Shown here: positions 16,707 to 26,253 of the stretch, piece by piece
Layout: each line of letters begins with the position of its first letter
How positions within the stretch are numbered: position 1 is the first letter of the stretch
DNA from: Oscillospiraceae bacterium
Lineage (GTDB): Bacteria > Bacillota > Clostridia > Oscillospirales > Ruminococcaceae
DNA length: 49,423 nt
Direction: 5' to 3'
Assembly (NCBI GenBank): GCA_017536405.1
Contig: JAFXHL010000042.1
Span: forward strand, 1 to 49,423
Translations under genes and position numbers: made by a program
Notes under the pieces: generated by a model
The model's database searches: none
What the model was told of the DNA's origin: nothing
What the model saw: only the letters and a program-made list of their open reading frames with translations

Positions 16707-16737
16707 ACCTCTTTATCAGTATTACCAATAAAGAGGT
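16707..16737 (-). terminator. Terminator-like hairpin overlapping the PBP ribosome binding site
   Basis: On the minus strand ACCTCTTTAT (16737-16728) pairs perfectly with ATAAAGAGGT (16716-16707) across an 11-base loop, followed by G and six T that run directly into the PBP ATG. It has the form of an intrinsic terminator after folD, but its 3' arm contains the AGAGGTG ribosome binding site of the PBP gene. Confidence 0.75.
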
Positions 16738-16747
16738 ATTATTTTCA

Positions 16748-17599
16748 TTACTCTGATATTTTTCTTTTGGCAGCAGTAAGTGTATTTTTCATAAGCATCG
16801 CTATGGTCATAGGTCCTACTCCACCAGGAACAGGGGTTATGTAAGAAGCCTTTTCGAAAACTTCATCATACTTGACATCGCCACAGAGTTTTCCGTCTTC
16901 ACGTCTGTTCATTCCTACATCTATTACAACAGCACCTTCTTTAACCATATCCGCAGTAACAAAATCCGCTTTACCAACAGCAGCAACAAGAATATCTGCC
17001 CTCTTGCATATATCAGCAAGATTTTTAGTTCTTGAATGACAGATTGTAACCGTTCCGCTTTCATGAAGTAAAAGCATCGCCATAGGTTTGCCGACGATAT
17101 TACTTCTTCCGATTACTACACAATCCTTGCCCTCAACAGTAACTCCTGTACTGTGAATAAGTTCCATAACACCAGCAGGAGTACAAGGAAGGAAATTGTA
17201 ATCACCAATCATTATTTTTCCGACATTTTCCGCATGAAAAGCATCTACATCCTTTTCAGGAGAAATTGCAGCAATAATAGCATGTTCATCAATCTGTGAA
17301 GGAAGTGGAAGCTGAACAAGTATGCCATCAACAGTATCATCATTATTAAGTTTTTCTACAAGATCAAGAAGTTCTTCTTCTGTTGTTTCTTCTGGAAGTG
17401 CATACTCATAAGAATTGATAGAACAAGCTTCACAAGCCTTCTTCTTATTGTTTACATATACTCTTGAAGCAGGATTGTTTCCGACAATTACAACAGCAAG
17501 TCCTACTTCAACTCCATTTGCCTTAAGTGCTTCTACTTCTTTCTTAACATCTTCCTTAACAGCAGCAGAAACTGCTTTTCCGTCAATTATTTTCGCCAT
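16748..17599 (-). CDS. folD: Bifunctional methylene-THF dehydrogenase / methenyl-THF cyclohydrolase
   Basis: A 283-residue cytosolic enzyme of one-carbon folate metabolism that interconverts 5,10-methylene-, 5,10-methenyl- and 10-formyl-THF. Motifs include [10 protein letters not shown] with the catalytic Lys, [46 protein letters not shown] for the dinucleotide fold, and [17 protein letters not shown] near the C-terminus. The ATG at 17599 follows GGAGG; a longer reading would add a Lys-rich extension that is really the lgt tail in another frame. It overlaps the lgt 3' end by 17 bases. The folate theme recurs with the THF riboswitch further right. Confidence 0.97.
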   Translation of the reverse strand: MAKIIDGKAVSAAVKEDVKKEVEALKANGVEVGLAVVIVGNNPASRVYVNNKKKACEACSINSYEYALPEETTEEELLDLVEKLNNDDTVDGILVQLPLPSQIDEHAIIAAISPEKDVDAFHAENVGKIMIGDYNFLPCTPAGVMELIHSTGVTVEGKDCVVIGRSNIVGKPMAMLLLHESGTVTICHSRTKNLADICKRADILVAAVGKADFVTADMVKEGAVVIDVGMNRREDGKLCGDVKYDEVFEKASYITPVPGGVGPMTIAMLMKNTLTAAKRKISE

Positions 17600-18554
17600 T
17601 GTTATTTTCCTCCGAATTTTCTGTATTTTCTTCCTTATTTTCTTCTTTTTTATCTTTATCGGTCTTTTCTTTCTTTTCTTTCGCCTCTTCTTCGGCGATG
17701 AGTTTTTTAGATTCCTCTGTATCAACATAAAGAACCGTAGGAACTCCAGACCTCTTTATTTTCTGGAAATTAGAAAGAATAAGAATAACAGAAACGATAA
17801 CGCAAAGTCCTGCTAAAACCTGAGAAACCCTTAGTCTTCCGAACATAAGGCTATCTGTTCTGAGTCCTTCAATAAAGAATCTTCCGACTCCATACCAAGC
17901 TGTGTATGTGAGGAAAATCTGTCCGTCAAACCTTCTCTTTTTAGAAAGAAAATGAAGGATAACAAATCCTATAGCACACCACAACGATTCATATAAGAAG
18001 CAAGGATGAACCATTGTATATGATGACGAATAAACATCCCCGACAGAAAGTTCAATGATATTTCCTGTCATTCCCCAAGGAAGATTTGTAGGTCCGCCAA
18101 AAGCCTCCTGATTTATAAAATTACCCCATCTTCCTACAGACTGACCTATAGCAAATCCGATTGCTGCAACATCTGCAAAAGGAACAAATCTGACCTTTCT
18201 TATCTTGGCGGTTATAAAAGCAAATAAAAATGCTCCTATAATCCCGCCATAAATTGCAAGCCCACCGCCTCTTATATCAAAGAAATCAGCAAAAGTAAGT
18301 TCACTATCGAAAATAATATAATATGCTCTTGCGCCTAAAATTCCACCAATAAGTCCGACAAAAACAACATCGGTTGCTCTGTCAGAATTTATTCCGAATT
18401 TTTTCATTACCGAGAAACAATAAAACAGCGCCAACAACATTCCTATCGCAATTATAATCGCATACCAATGTATTTCGAATCCAAAAACTTCAAATGCAAC
18501 GCGATCTAATTTAAATTCTATCCCCAGTTTAGGGAAAGAAACAAAATTCTCCAT
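17583..18554 (-). CDS. lgt: Prolipoprotein diacylglyceryl transferase
   Basis: A 323-residue membrane enzyme that attaches diacylglycerol to the lipobox cysteine of prolipoproteins. The signature [21 protein letters not shown] is present, as are [10 protein letters not shown] and [13 protein letters not shown]. The last 50 or so residues are a cytosolic low-complexity tail rich in Lys, Glu and Asn, which is longer than in most Lgt proteins and ends inside the folD start. RBS AAGGAGG. The window encodes at least one likely client, the lipoprotein at 32394-33515. Confidence 0.97.
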   Translation of the reverse strand: MENFVSFPKLGIEFKLDRVAFEVFGFEIHWYAIIIAIGMLLALFYCFSVMKKFGINSDRATDVVFVGLIGGILGARAYYIIFDSELTFADFFDIRGGGLAIYGGIIGAFLFAFITAKIRKVRFVPFADVAAIGFAIGQSVGRWGNFINQEAFGGPTNLPWGMTGNIIELSVGDVYSSSYTMVHPCFLYESLWCAIGFVILHFLSKKRRFDGQIFLTYTAWYGVGRFFIEGLRTDSLMFGRLRVSQVLAGLCVIVSVILILSNFQKIKRSGVPTVLYVDTEESKKLIAEEEAKEKKEKTDKDKKEENKEENTENSEENNNGENN

Positions 18555-18573
18555 TATGTCAACTCCTCCTTGC

Positions 18574-19851
18574 CTACTTTATAGGATTAATAACAGAAAT
18601 GGTGTAATTTTCAGTATTAAACTGTGAGAACAATCTTTTGTGAATATCCTCAAGTGTAATTTCTGCAACAATTTCTATTGTGTCGAAAGGAATAACATCA
18701 GACATATATGAATTTATCATAAGTGTCGCTACCGATTCCACATTATTGAATCCTCTGATTTGTGAACCATAATAAGATTTTTTAATTATTTCAAATCTTT
18801 CCTCATCAAATCCCTCAACCTTTACTCTTTCGATTTCAGCAATTATTTCAGAAAGAACTTCGTTAGGATTGCGGCTTTCTCCGCCGAAAATCGAACAGAA
18901 AAATCCATCTCCACTAAAAACTTCTGTTCCAAAATTAGAATTTATAAGACCTTTATCAAACATTTTTTTATAAAGAGGAGAACTATCATCAGCAAGCAAA
19001 GCAAGAACTATATTTGTTTCTATATCTGCTTTAAGTCCCGCTCTTCCGTTTTCTGATTTTGCCTTGAATCCTATATTGAAAAGAGGGGTTGCCACTTCAA
19101 GATTCTGAACGGTTTCCCTTTCAAAAACAGTTTCAGGTTCTTCTTCAAAAACGGTTTCAAGATTATGATTTTTACAAGGTTTAAGCATTTCGTCGCATAT
19201 TTCAATAACTTTATCTACATCAACATTTCCTGCTATTGAAAGGAACATATTGTTGAGATTGTAGAATGTATTATAACATCTGTAAAGAAGATCCGCATCT
19301 ATCTTTGCTATGCTCTCAACAGTTCCCGCTATGTCTATTCTTACCGGATGGTTATGATAAACACCCATAAGCATATTGAAGAATACACGCCAATTAGGGT
19401 CATCTTCGTACATTCTTATTTCCTGCCCGATAATTCCTTGTTCTTTTTCAACAGTTTCTTTTGTAAAATATGGTTTCTGAACAAAATCAAGAAGAATTCT
19501 GAGCGATTCTTCATAATTGTCTGTACAACTGAAAAGATAACATGTTTTATCAAAAGAAGTATATGCATTTGCTGATGCACCCGTTTTTGCATAAAGGCTG
19601 AATACATCGCAATCTTCGTTTTCAAATAATTTGTGTTCAAGATAATGTGCTATTCCTTCAGGAACAGAAACATAATCCGCATCTTCATCTGTTTTGAATT
19701 TTGTATTTATAGAACCGTATTTTGTTCCAAACAAAGCGTGAGTAGTCGAATAATTATCCATTTCCCATACAAGAACGGTAAGTCCGCTGGGATGATTTAT
19801 ACAATAATATTTTTCGCCCACACGGTCATTTCTTATAATTTTCTTATCCAT
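18574..19851 (-). CDS. M16-family zinc peptidase (YmfH-like, catalytic)
   Basis: A 425-residue cytosolic-type M16 metallopeptidase. The inverted zinc motif HYLEH (His69, Glu72, His73) is intact, and a downstream acidic segment (EKEQGIIGQEIRMYEDD) supplies the expected third ligand region. The two-lobed M16 pattern is visible, with a second domain after about residue 220. It is paired with an inactive homologue upstream (2-base gap), like the YmfF/YmfH pair in Bacillus, which suggests a heterodimer that degrades or processes peptides. RBS AAAGGAG. The substrate is unknown. Confidence 0.9.
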   Translation of the reverse strand: MDKKIIRNDRVGEKYYCINHPSGLTVLVWEMDNYSTTHALFGTKYGSINTKFKTDEDADYVSVPEGIAHYLEHKLFENEDCDVFSLYAKTGASANAYTSFDKTCYLFSCTDNYEESLRILLDFVQKPYFTKETVEKEQGIIGQEIRMYEDDPNWRVFFNMLMGVYHNHPVRIDIAGTVESIAKIDADLLYRCYNTFYNLNNMFLSIAGNVDVDKVIEICDEMLKPCKNHNLETVFEEEPETVFERETVQNLEVATPLFNIGFKAKSENGRAGLKADIETNIVLALLADDSSPLYKKMFDKGLINSNFGTEVFSGDGFFCSIFGGESRNPNEVLSEIIAEIERVKVEGFDEERFEIIKKSYYGSQIRGFNNVESVATLMINSYMSDVIPFDTIEIVAEITLEDIHKRLFSQFNTENYTISVINPIK

Positions 19852-19853
19852 AA

Positions 19854-21122
19854 TTATTCATCTCCTTTCTTTGTAAGGACATAAACTGTATCAAGAGTAA
19901 GTGAAGAAGCCGCCTTTATAATATCTTCTCTTGTAACAGATTTTAGATGTTCTATTTCTTCTTCAGGAGAATAATTTGTTCCTAATATGTTTTGTTTCAG
20001 ATACCATGAAGCAAGAGAAGCAGCACTGTCATTCATAGATTTAGCAGCATTAACAAGACTAAGAAGTGAATTATTCATTTCTTCATCAGTAAATTCACCT
20101 TTCTTCATGCTTTCAAGCTGATTAAGGATTTCGTTTCTTGCTTTTTCTATATTCTCCTGTTCAACACCGCTGTCGACATTGAGAATTCCTTTTATTTCAT
20201 CATATCTTGCAGCACAATAATAGCAAAGGCTCATTTTTTCGCGAACATTCACAAAAAGTTTTGAAAAGGGTGTAGCACCGAATATCGCAGTCATAAGTCT
20301 TACCGCGTGACTATTTCTGTCACTACACTTGAATGACATAACCATCTTACTCTGCATAACATCCAAAAGTTCTGTTTCATAAACCGGTTCAGACTTTGCA
20401 GGACTAAACTCAGAGGAAGTTTTACCCTTAAAAGTTCTGTCGAGAACAGAGAGACGCTCTTTGATTTTATTTTTAACTTCATCAGGTGATTCTGATCCGA
20501 CAAAAAATATCTTCATTTCCGATGATTTAAGAAGTTCCGTATATTTTTCATAAGCAGTTATGGCATCAACTTTTTCTGCATATTCTCTTTCGCCACAAGA
20601 TCTTATGGCTGAAGGCTCTCCCTTCATTGCTATTTTTGATGTTTTCATAAGAGCATAACTTCTCTTGTCGTTTATTATTGCATCTATATCGTCAAGAAGT
20701 TCCTGTTTGATAGGAGCAAATAATTTTTCAGAAAAACCGCCGTTTTCGATATTCGGTTCCAAAAGACAATCCATAAGAATATCTGTGGATTCAAGTTTCA
20801 AATCTTCTGAACCAAGCGCATATTTATCAGCGATACAAGAAATCCCAAGCATCATACACTGATTATCCCCGACTTTTGATGTTGTTCCGGATAAATTAGC
20901 ACCATAAAGTGATGACAATTTTTTGTTAAGCAATGTCATATCTGGATATTTTTTATTACTTTTAGACACAAAAGACATAGAAAGTGCATTACAAGGCGCA
21001 TTTTCTTCAGAAAGTCTGTCAATAAGCCATATAGAAATCAAATTAGTCTTAAAGCGCTTATCAACAATAGAAAAAAAGTCTATTCCATCATAAAGAGATT
21101 CTTTATTGAATGTTATTGACAT
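19854..21122 (-). CDS. M16-family non-catalytic partner (YmfF-like)
   Basis: A 422-residue insulinase-family protein. It has the M16 fold pattern (for example NKKLSSLYGANLSG, and ATPFSKLFVNVREKMSLCYYCAARYD in the second lobe with the R/Y substrate-binding motif), but no HxxEH zinc motif near its N-terminus, so it is probably the non-catalytic half of the pair. I place the start at the ATG at 21122, 9 bases after AGGAG; a longer reading starts upstream of the RBS. It is the first gene of a transcript that continues through the catalytic partner and, with short gaps, lgt and folD. Confidence 0.88.
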   Translation of the reverse strand: MSITFNKESLYDGIDFFSIVDKRFKTNLISIWLIDRLSEENAPCNALSMSFVSKSNKKYPDMTLLNKKLSSLYGANLSGTTSKVGDNQCMMLGISCIADKYALGSEDLKLESTDILMDCLLEPNIENGGFSEKLFAPIKQELLDDIDAIINDKRSYALMKTSKIAMKGEPSAIRSCGEREYAEKVDAITAYEKYTELLKSSEMKIFFVGSESPDEVKNKIKERLSVLDRTFKGKTSSEFSPAKSEPVYETELLDVMQSKMVMSFKCSDRNSHAVRLMTAIFGATPFSKLFVNVREKMSLCYYCAARYDEIKGILNVDSGVEQENIEKARNEILNQLESMKKGEFTDEEMNNSLLSLVNAAKSMNDSAASLASWYLKQNILGTNYSPEEEIEHLKSVTREDIIKAASSLTLDTVYVLTKKGDE

Positions 21123-21217
21123 CTTACCAACTCCTGTAAAATAAAATACAATAATTATTATATCATAAATCAAATCAAATATCTACTGTTTTAAAGCAAA
21201 ATATTTATATCTTTAAC

Positions 21218-21246
21218 TTGACTTTTTTTACTGTATATTGTATAAT
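21218..21246 (+). promoter_or_regulatory. Sigma-A-type promoter for aroB
   Basis: TTGACT (21218-21223) and TATAAT (21241-21246) are 17 bases apart, about 65 bases before the chosen aroB start. A longer in-frame aroB reading would start inside this promoter and is rejected. Confidence 0.85.
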
Positions 21247-21316
21247 TTATCATGTGATTTTATGCTGTTTTTTAAATATTCATCCAAAATCACAATCTTT
21301 TATCGGAGTGGTTAAA

Positions 21317-22354
21317 TTGCGAAAAATCCATGTAAATACCAGTCATCCTTATGATATAACAATCGGATCCTCTATACTTGAAAATTGTGGTGATATCATA
21401 AAAGAAGTTACAAAAGCATCAAAGATTGCTCTTGTAACAGACGATACTGTAGACTCCTTATATAGTGAAAAGGTTATAAATTCTCTTGAAAAATCAGGAT
21501 TCAATGTAATAAAATTTGTATTTCCAAGTGGAGAAGCATCAAAATGTTTTAAAACACTGAACAATCTTTATGACTTTCTTGCAATCAACGAAATAACAAG
21601 GTCTGATTGTCTTGTAGCACTTGGCGGAGGAGTTGTCGGAGATCTTACAGGTTATGCATCAGCAACTTTCCTCAGAGGTATAGATTTCGTCCAGATTCCT
21701 ACTACCCTTCTTGCACAGGTTGACTCTTCAATTGGCGGAAAGACTGCTATTGATATTCCTGCAGGAAAAAATCTTGTAGGTGCTTTCAAACAGCCTCTTG
21801 CCGTAATATGTGACACATCAACACTTTCTACATTAAAACCAGAATTTTTTTCAGATGGTATGGGAGAAGTAGTCAAATACGCAATGATAAGATCTTATGA
21901 ATTATTCGAAATCCTTTCAGAAAAAGACATAAAAGATAATCTTGAAGACGTAATCTGCATATGTATCGACATAAAACGTCAGATAGTCGAAAATGATGAA
22001 TTCGATAAAGGCGAAAGAATGCTCCTTAATTTCGGACATACTTTCGGACATGCTATAGAAAAAATACAGAATTTTAATGGTCTTTCCCATGGTAGTGCCG
22101 TTTCTGTAGGAATGTGCATTATAACAGAGCTTGCAATAAAACAAGGACTTTGTAACGATGATACATATACAAAACTTAAAGATTGTCTCAAAAAATATAA
22201 TCTTCCTATATCCGTTGATATTTCATATGAAGAATTGGTAAAACACTGCGTTAACGATAAAAAAAGAGATGCGGATAATATAAATCTTGTAATATCAACG
22301 GAAATAGGAAAATCAGAATTAAGAAAAGTTCCGATAAATTCATTATTTAACTAA
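21317..22354 (+). CDS. aroB: 3-dehydroquinate synthase
   Basis: A 345-residue enzyme that makes 3-dehydroquinate from DAHP, the second step of the shikimate pathway, using NAD and a divalent metal. Key marks are FPSGEASKCFKTLNNLYDFL, ALGGGVVGDLTGYAS, PTTLLAQVDSSIGGKTAID, and the metal-binding region ERMLLNFGHTFGHAIEK. The start is UUG at 21317, preceded by CGGAGTGG, giving the expected short N-terminus. It leads an aroB-aroA-aroC cluster with 12 bases to aroA. Confidence 0.97.
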   Translation: MRKIHVNTSHPYDITIGSSILENCGDIIKEVTKASKIALVTDDTVDSLYSEKVINSLEKSGFNVIKFVFPSGEASKCFKTLNNLYDFLAINEITRSDCLVALGGGVVGDLTGYASATFLRGIDFVQIPTTLLAQVDSSIGGKTAIDIPAGKNLVGAFKQPLAVICDTSTLSTLKPEFFSDGMGEVVKYAMIRSYELFEILSEKDIKDNLEDVICICIDIKRQIVENDEFDKGERMLLNFGHTFGHAIEKIQNFNGLSHGSAVSVGMCIITELAIKQGLCNDDTYTKLKDCLKKYNLPISVDISYEELVKHCVNDKKRDADNINLVISTEIGKSELRKVPINSLFN

Positions 22355-22366
22355 CGGAGAAAAATT

Positions 22367-23596
22367 ATGGATATAAAAATCGAACCAAGAATATTAAGCG
22401 GAAAAGTAAAAATTCCTCCTTCGAAAAGTGTTTCTCACAGAGTCCTTATATCTGCTGCATTAGCATCGGGAATTTCTGAAATCAAAGGAATAATGAATTC
22501 CAAAGATATTATTGCTACAACAGAATGCTTGAAAGCTATGGGAGCTAATATAACAGAACACGACGGAATTGCTCAAATCACAGGAATTTCTTCTGTTTCA
22601 GAAAATGTAGTTCTTGATTGTTGTGAATCAGGTTCGACGCTCAGATTTTTAATTCCTGTTGCCGCCGCTCTTGGAATAAACGCAACTTTCACAGGTAAAG
22701 GAAGATTGCCTGAAAGGCCTATTATTCCCTACCTCAGAGAACTTTCGAAACACGGAATCGAATTCAATTATAACGGTTCAATGCCTTTTTCGATTTCGGG
22801 AAAACTTTCTGGTGGAAAATACGAAATAGAAGGTGATATCTCATCACAATTTATTACAGGGCTTTTATTCTCTCTTCCGTTATGTAAAGAAGATTCAGAA
22901 ATACATATGCTTTCGCCTTTGCAATCAAAGCCTTATACCGATATGACAATAGAAACATTACGCAGATTCGGTATCTTTATAAAGCCTACGGACTATGGTT
23001 ATTATATTGAAGGAAATCAAAGATATAAAAGTTACGACACAACTATTGAAGGGGACTATTCTCAGGCAGCATTTTTCTATGTTGCAAATGCTTTAGGCTC
23101 TAAAATAGAACTTTCAAATCTTTCTCCCGACAGCAAGCAAGGAGATAAAAAAATCCTTGATATTTTATCACAATTATGCTATAATGACGAGTACAGCGAA
23201 TTTAATATCGATGTTTCGGACATACCCGATCTCGTCCCTATTCTTGCGGTTTTAGGAAGTTTCGGTAAAAAACCTATGCGAATTTCAAATGCCGAAAGAC
23301 TTAAAATAAAAGAAAGTGACAGACTTATGGCTATTTCAGAAGCACTTAATGCTATAGGCGGAAAAGTTGTCACGTTAAATGATGGTATTGTTATTCTTCC
23401 CGTAGAAGAATTTCACGGCGGAATTGTAAACAGTTACAATGACCACAGAATTGTAATGGCTGCCGCAATAGCATCAACAAAAAGCAAAGCACCAATAATA
23501 ATCAGAGGGGCTGAATCTGTGGATAAATCCTATCCTGGATTTTTTGATGAATTTAATGCACTTGGAGGAAATTCTTATGTCATCAGTTTGGAGTAA
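22367..23596 (+). CDS. aroA: 3-phosphoshikimate 1-carboxyvinyltransferase (EPSP synthase)
   Basis: A 409-residue enzyme that joins PEP to shikimate 3-phosphate. PPSKSVSHR (17-25), the CCESGSTLRFLIP segment, GKGRLPERPI with its substrate-binding Arg, and RLKIKESDRL near residue 310 are all present. It has RBS GGAG and overlaps the aroC start by 20 bases, so the two are probably coupled. Length is a little under the bacterial average of about 427. Confidence 0.97.
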   Translation: MDIKIEPRILSGKVKIPPSKSVSHRVLISAALASGISEIKGIMNSKDIIATTECLKAMGANITEHDGIAQITGISSVSENVVLDCCESGSTLRFLIPVAAALGINATFTGKGRLPERPIIPYLRELSKHGIEFNYNGSMPFSISGKLSGGKYEIEGDISSQFITGLLFSLPLCKEDSEIHMLSPLQSKPYTDMTIETLRRFGIFIKPTDYGYYIEGNQRYKSYDTTIEGDYSQAAFFYVANALGSKIELSNLSPDSKQGDKKILDILSQLCYNDEYSEFNIDVSDIPDLVPILAVLGSFGKKPMRISNAERLKIKESDRLMAISEALNAIGGKVVTLNDGIVILPVEEFHGGIVNSYNDHRIVMAAAIASTKSKAPIIIRGAESVDKSYPGFFDEFNALGGNSYVISLE

Positions 23597-24668
23597 TCGT
23601 ATTACAATATCAATTTTCGGTGAATCTCATGGTTCAGCGATAGGTGTTACTATTGATAACCTCCCTGCAGGTGAATATATAGATATGCCTGAAATAATCA
23701 AATTCATGTCAAGAAGAGCTGCGAGAAACAAGAAGATTTCTACTTCTCGTCAGGAACCTGACATTCCTACTATTCTTTCCGGTGTATACAAAGATCGCAC
23801 AACAGGTACTCCTCTTTGCGCTATAATCAATAATACAAACACTCATTCTGCAGATTATTCGTCTATTTCAAAACTTGCCCGTCCTGGACATGCTGATTAT
23901 ACAGGTGCTTTAAGATATAATGGCTTTAATGATAATCGTGGCGGTGGACATTTTTCTGGAAGACTTACAGCTCCTCTTTGTTTTGCAGGTGCTGTTTGCG
24001 GACAGATTCTTGAACGCAGAGGAATTTATACTGGTGCGCATATCCTTTCAATAAAAGATGTGAAAGATAATAGATATAGTCCTTTAGGAATCACAAGAGA
24101 ACATCTTATTTCTATAAGAAATAAAAAGTTCCCTGTTATCAATGACGAAAAAGGCGAAAAAATGATAGAAACTATCTGTGCTGCCAAAGAAGCAAAAGAT
24201 TCAGTAGGCGGTATCATTGAGTGTATCGTTACAGGTGTTCCTGCCGGAATAGGTTCCCCGATTTTTAACGGGCTTGAAAATTCAATTTCTCAGATTATGT
24301 TTGGCATTCCTGCTGTTAAAGGCATTGAATTTGGCGCAGGTTTTGATTGTACAACACTTATGGGCAGTGAAAACAATGATGAATTCTATGTTAATGGCGA
24401 AGGGCATGTTGTTACAAAAACAAACAATCATGGCGGAATTTTAGGTGGAATCTCTTCAGGAATGCCTATCATATGCAATGTTGCATTCAAACCTACCCCA
24501 TCTATCGCACTTCAGCAGGATACTGTTGATTATAGTGCTATGAAAAATGAGCATATAAATATAAAAGGAAGACACGATCCCTGTATAGTTCCAAGAGCAG
24601 TTCCTTGCGTCGAAGCTGCCATGAATATTGCTATCATGTCTCATATGCTTGATTACCCTAATTTTTAA
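23577..24668 (+). CDS. aroC: Chorismate synthase
   Basis: A 363-residue FMN-dependent enzyme that converts EPSP to chorismate, the branch point to aromatic amino acids and folate. Signature regions are FGESHGSAIGVTIDNLPAG, RPGHADYTGALRYN, and RHDPCIVPRAVPCVEAA near the C-terminus. The ATG at 23577 follows GGAGG at 7 bases and lies inside the end of aroA; a start eleven codons upstream adds non-family residues. Confidence 0.97.
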   Translation: MSSVWSNRITISIFGESHGSAIGVTIDNLPAGEYIDMPEIIKFMSRRAARNKKISTSRQEPDIPTILSGVYKDRTTGTPLCAIINNTNTHSADYSSISKLARPGHADYTGALRYNGFNDNRGGGHFSGRLTAPLCFAGAVCGQILERRGIYTGAHILSIKDVKDNRYSPLGITREHLISIRNKKFPVINDEKGEKMIETICAAKEAKDSVGGIIECIVTGVPAGIGSPIFNGLENSISQIMFGIPAVKGIEFGAGFDCTTLMGSENNDEFYVNGEGHVVTKTNNHGGILGGISSGMPIICNVAFKPTPSIALQQDTVDYSAMKNEHINIKGRHDPCIVPRAVPCVEAAMNIAIMSHMLDYPNF

Positions 24669-24682
24669 CAGAAAGGTTTAAT

Positions 24683-25252
24683 ATGGCTAATTATTTTCCG
24701 GATATAAATTACGAACTGAATGATTTACATAGTGTAAAAGTTCTCATATGTCACCTTTTGAATAGCATTCATAAAGAAGTTTCTCTCGAAGAACTATATG
24801 AAATTGCAGTCGGAAGCGAAATCATCAATTATTTTTATTATAATGAGGCTATCGAAGCTTTGCTAAAAACGGGTGCTATCGAAAAGAAAGTCAAAAACGG
24901 TAAAGAAGTTATCTTTATTACCGCAAAAGGTTCATATGGCGCGGAAGAACTTAAAAGATGTGTTCCTAAATCATTAAGGGACAAGATTATTTCTGTTGCT
25001 CTGAAATTATTTGCCAAACAGAAAATTTCAAATGAAGTCGACTGCGATATCGAGCAGACTGAAAACGGATTTTATGTTGATTGTAAAATTCATGACGTTC
25101 ACGAAGATATACTCCAGATGAAACTCTATTCCCCCACGTACGAACAAGCTGTTTTCATCAAAGAAAAACTCGAATCAAATCCAAGTGAATTTTATGGTAA
25201 GATAATTTCTTATGCACTTAATTTAAAAGAATTTCAACCTAATGTTGAATAA
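24683..25252 (+). CDS. DUF4364-family protein, winged-helix-like
   Basis: A 189-residue soluble protein that matches the DUF4364 family of Clostridia. The first 80 residues (VKVLICHLLNSI, SLEELYEIAVG, NEAIEALLKTGAIEKK, VIFITAKGSYGAEEL) have the spacing of a winged helix-turn-helix with a following beta hairpin, suggesting a DNA-binding regulator. The rest (about 95-189) is a mixed alpha/beta domain with no motif I can name. It lies 14 bases after aroC and is probably co-transcribed with the aro genes. Its function is not known to me. Confidence 0.75.
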   Translation: MANYFPDINYELNDLHSVKVLICHLLNSIHKEVSLEELYEIAVGSEIINYFYYNEAIEALLKTGAIEKKVKNGKEVIFITAKGSYGAEELKRCVPKSLRDKIISVALKLFAKQKISNEVDCDIEQTENGFYVDCKIHDVHEDILQMKLYSPTYEQAVFIKEKLESNPSEFYGKIISYALNLKEFQPNVE

Positions 25253-25256
25253 AATA

Positions 25257-25289
25257 AAACAGGTATATGATTTTCATATACCTGTTTTT
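25257..25289. terminator. Bidirectional terminator
   Basis: AAACAGGTATATGA pairs with TCATATACCTGTTT around a short loop, with T-runs on both sides. It ends the plus-strand aro/DUF4364 unit and the minus-strand acetyltransferase unit. Confidence 0.9.
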
Positions 25290-25291
25290 AT

Positions 25292-25759
25292 TTATCTGAA
25301 TTTTTCTAATCTGTAAATTTGTTCTTCATCTATTTCTGCTATTCCGTTTTTATAATTATACCCGAATTTCCTGTAAAAATTCACAGCAGTAATAGATGAG
25401 GGAATTTCAATTCGTTTTGATCTCAGAAAATACTCATCTTTTTCGAGGGTTTCTATAATTTTAGTGCCTATTCCCTTCCCTTGATATTCAGGCAATACAA
25501 ATATCGTGAAAAGGCTACTTTCATCTTCTTTGCCCCAATATGGACCAATGGCACCGCAACCGATAATTTCATTACCATCTTGGGCAACATAAAAGTGCGT
25601 CCATCCTGCTCTTTCTAAAACATTTTCAGCTTGTTGATGTTTTATCAATTCTTCCATCAATTCAGCAGAATAATCTTCAATATTTGATATTCTGACAGTA
25701 TGTATAATCAATGATGATACTTTTTCAGCATCTTTATTTTCAAATCGTCTTATAATCAT
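25292..25759 (-). CDS. GNAT-family N-acetyltransferase
   Basis: A 155-residue protein with the GNAT fold. The acetyl-CoA loop is seen as PEYQGKGIGTKIIETLE around residues 90-105, preceded by SLFTIFVL and followed by NFYRKFGYNYKNG. It would transfer an acetyl group to an amine on an unknown acceptor. RBS AGGAGG. It is the last of four small genes transcribed together from a promoter at 27407-27435. Confidence 0.9.
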   Translation of the reverse strand: MIIRRFENKDAEKVSSLIIHTVRISNIEDYSAELMEELIKHQQAENVLERAGWTHFYVAQDGNEIIGCGAIGPYWGKEDESSLFTIFVLPEYQGKGIGTKIIETLEKDEYFLRSKRIEIPSSITAVNFYRKFGYNYKNGIAEIDEEQIYRLEKFR

Positions 25760-25772
25760 TTTATACCTCCTG

Positions 25773-26228
25773 TTATTCAGCTACAAATTTTCCGATAATC
25801 TCGCCCTTCTGCAAAATATGTCCTTTAATCTTTTTTAAAAAAGTTTTCTTGAATATATTTGCAGATGAATTCATTGCACAATCCAAAGTATATAATGTGA
25901 ATTTATATGAATGACTTTTTCTTTTTGGTGGTTTAGGTCCTGCATAACGATGCCAACCGTACGCTATTCCCTGCTTCATATTTTCATCTAAAGAAATTGA
26001 TTCTTTTATTATTTTTGTTGCTGGAATATTCCATATTACCCAATGCGTGAAATCCTTTATAGGATGATCTAAATCCTCTAAAGTTATTGCTATCGTCTTT
26101 GCACAGGGAGATAGATTTTTAATAATAAATTCAGGTGATATATCTTCGCCATACCCCGTATATTTAATGAGAAAATTCCCGTATACATCAATCCCGCCAC
26201 ACTCGAATTCTAACAAATCATTTTTCAT
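25773..26228 (-). CDS. YbhB/YbcL-family PEBP-like protein
   Basis: A 151-residue phosphatidylethanolamine-binding-protein-like fold. Typical family segments are GEDISPEFIIKNL, AITLEDLDHP followed by THWVIWNIPA, and YAGPKPPKRKSHSYKFTLYTLD with its ligand-pocket residues. Bacterial members such as YbhB bind small anionic ligands and have no settled role. No signal peptide is visible, so it is probably cytosolic. RBS AGAGG. Second to last in the small-gene operon. Confidence 0.9.
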   Translation of the reverse strand: MKNDLLEFECGGIDVYGNFLIKYTGYGEDISPEFIIKNLSPCAKTIAITLEDLDHPIKDFTHWVIWNIPATKIIKESISLDENMKQGIAYGWHRYAGPKPPKRKSHSYKFTLYTLDCAMNSSANIFKKTFLKKIKGHILQKGEIIGKFVAE

Positions 26229-26253
26229 TTCGGAAGCCTCTTTTCAAATCATT

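Noticed and set aside
17600..17728. A Lys-rich N-terminal extension of folD
   Set aside because: It is the lgt tail read in another frame; GGAGG precedes the ATG at 17599.
21218..21316. A longer AroB N-terminus
   Set aside because: It would begin at the -35 box of the promoter; the UUG at 21317 has a good RBS.
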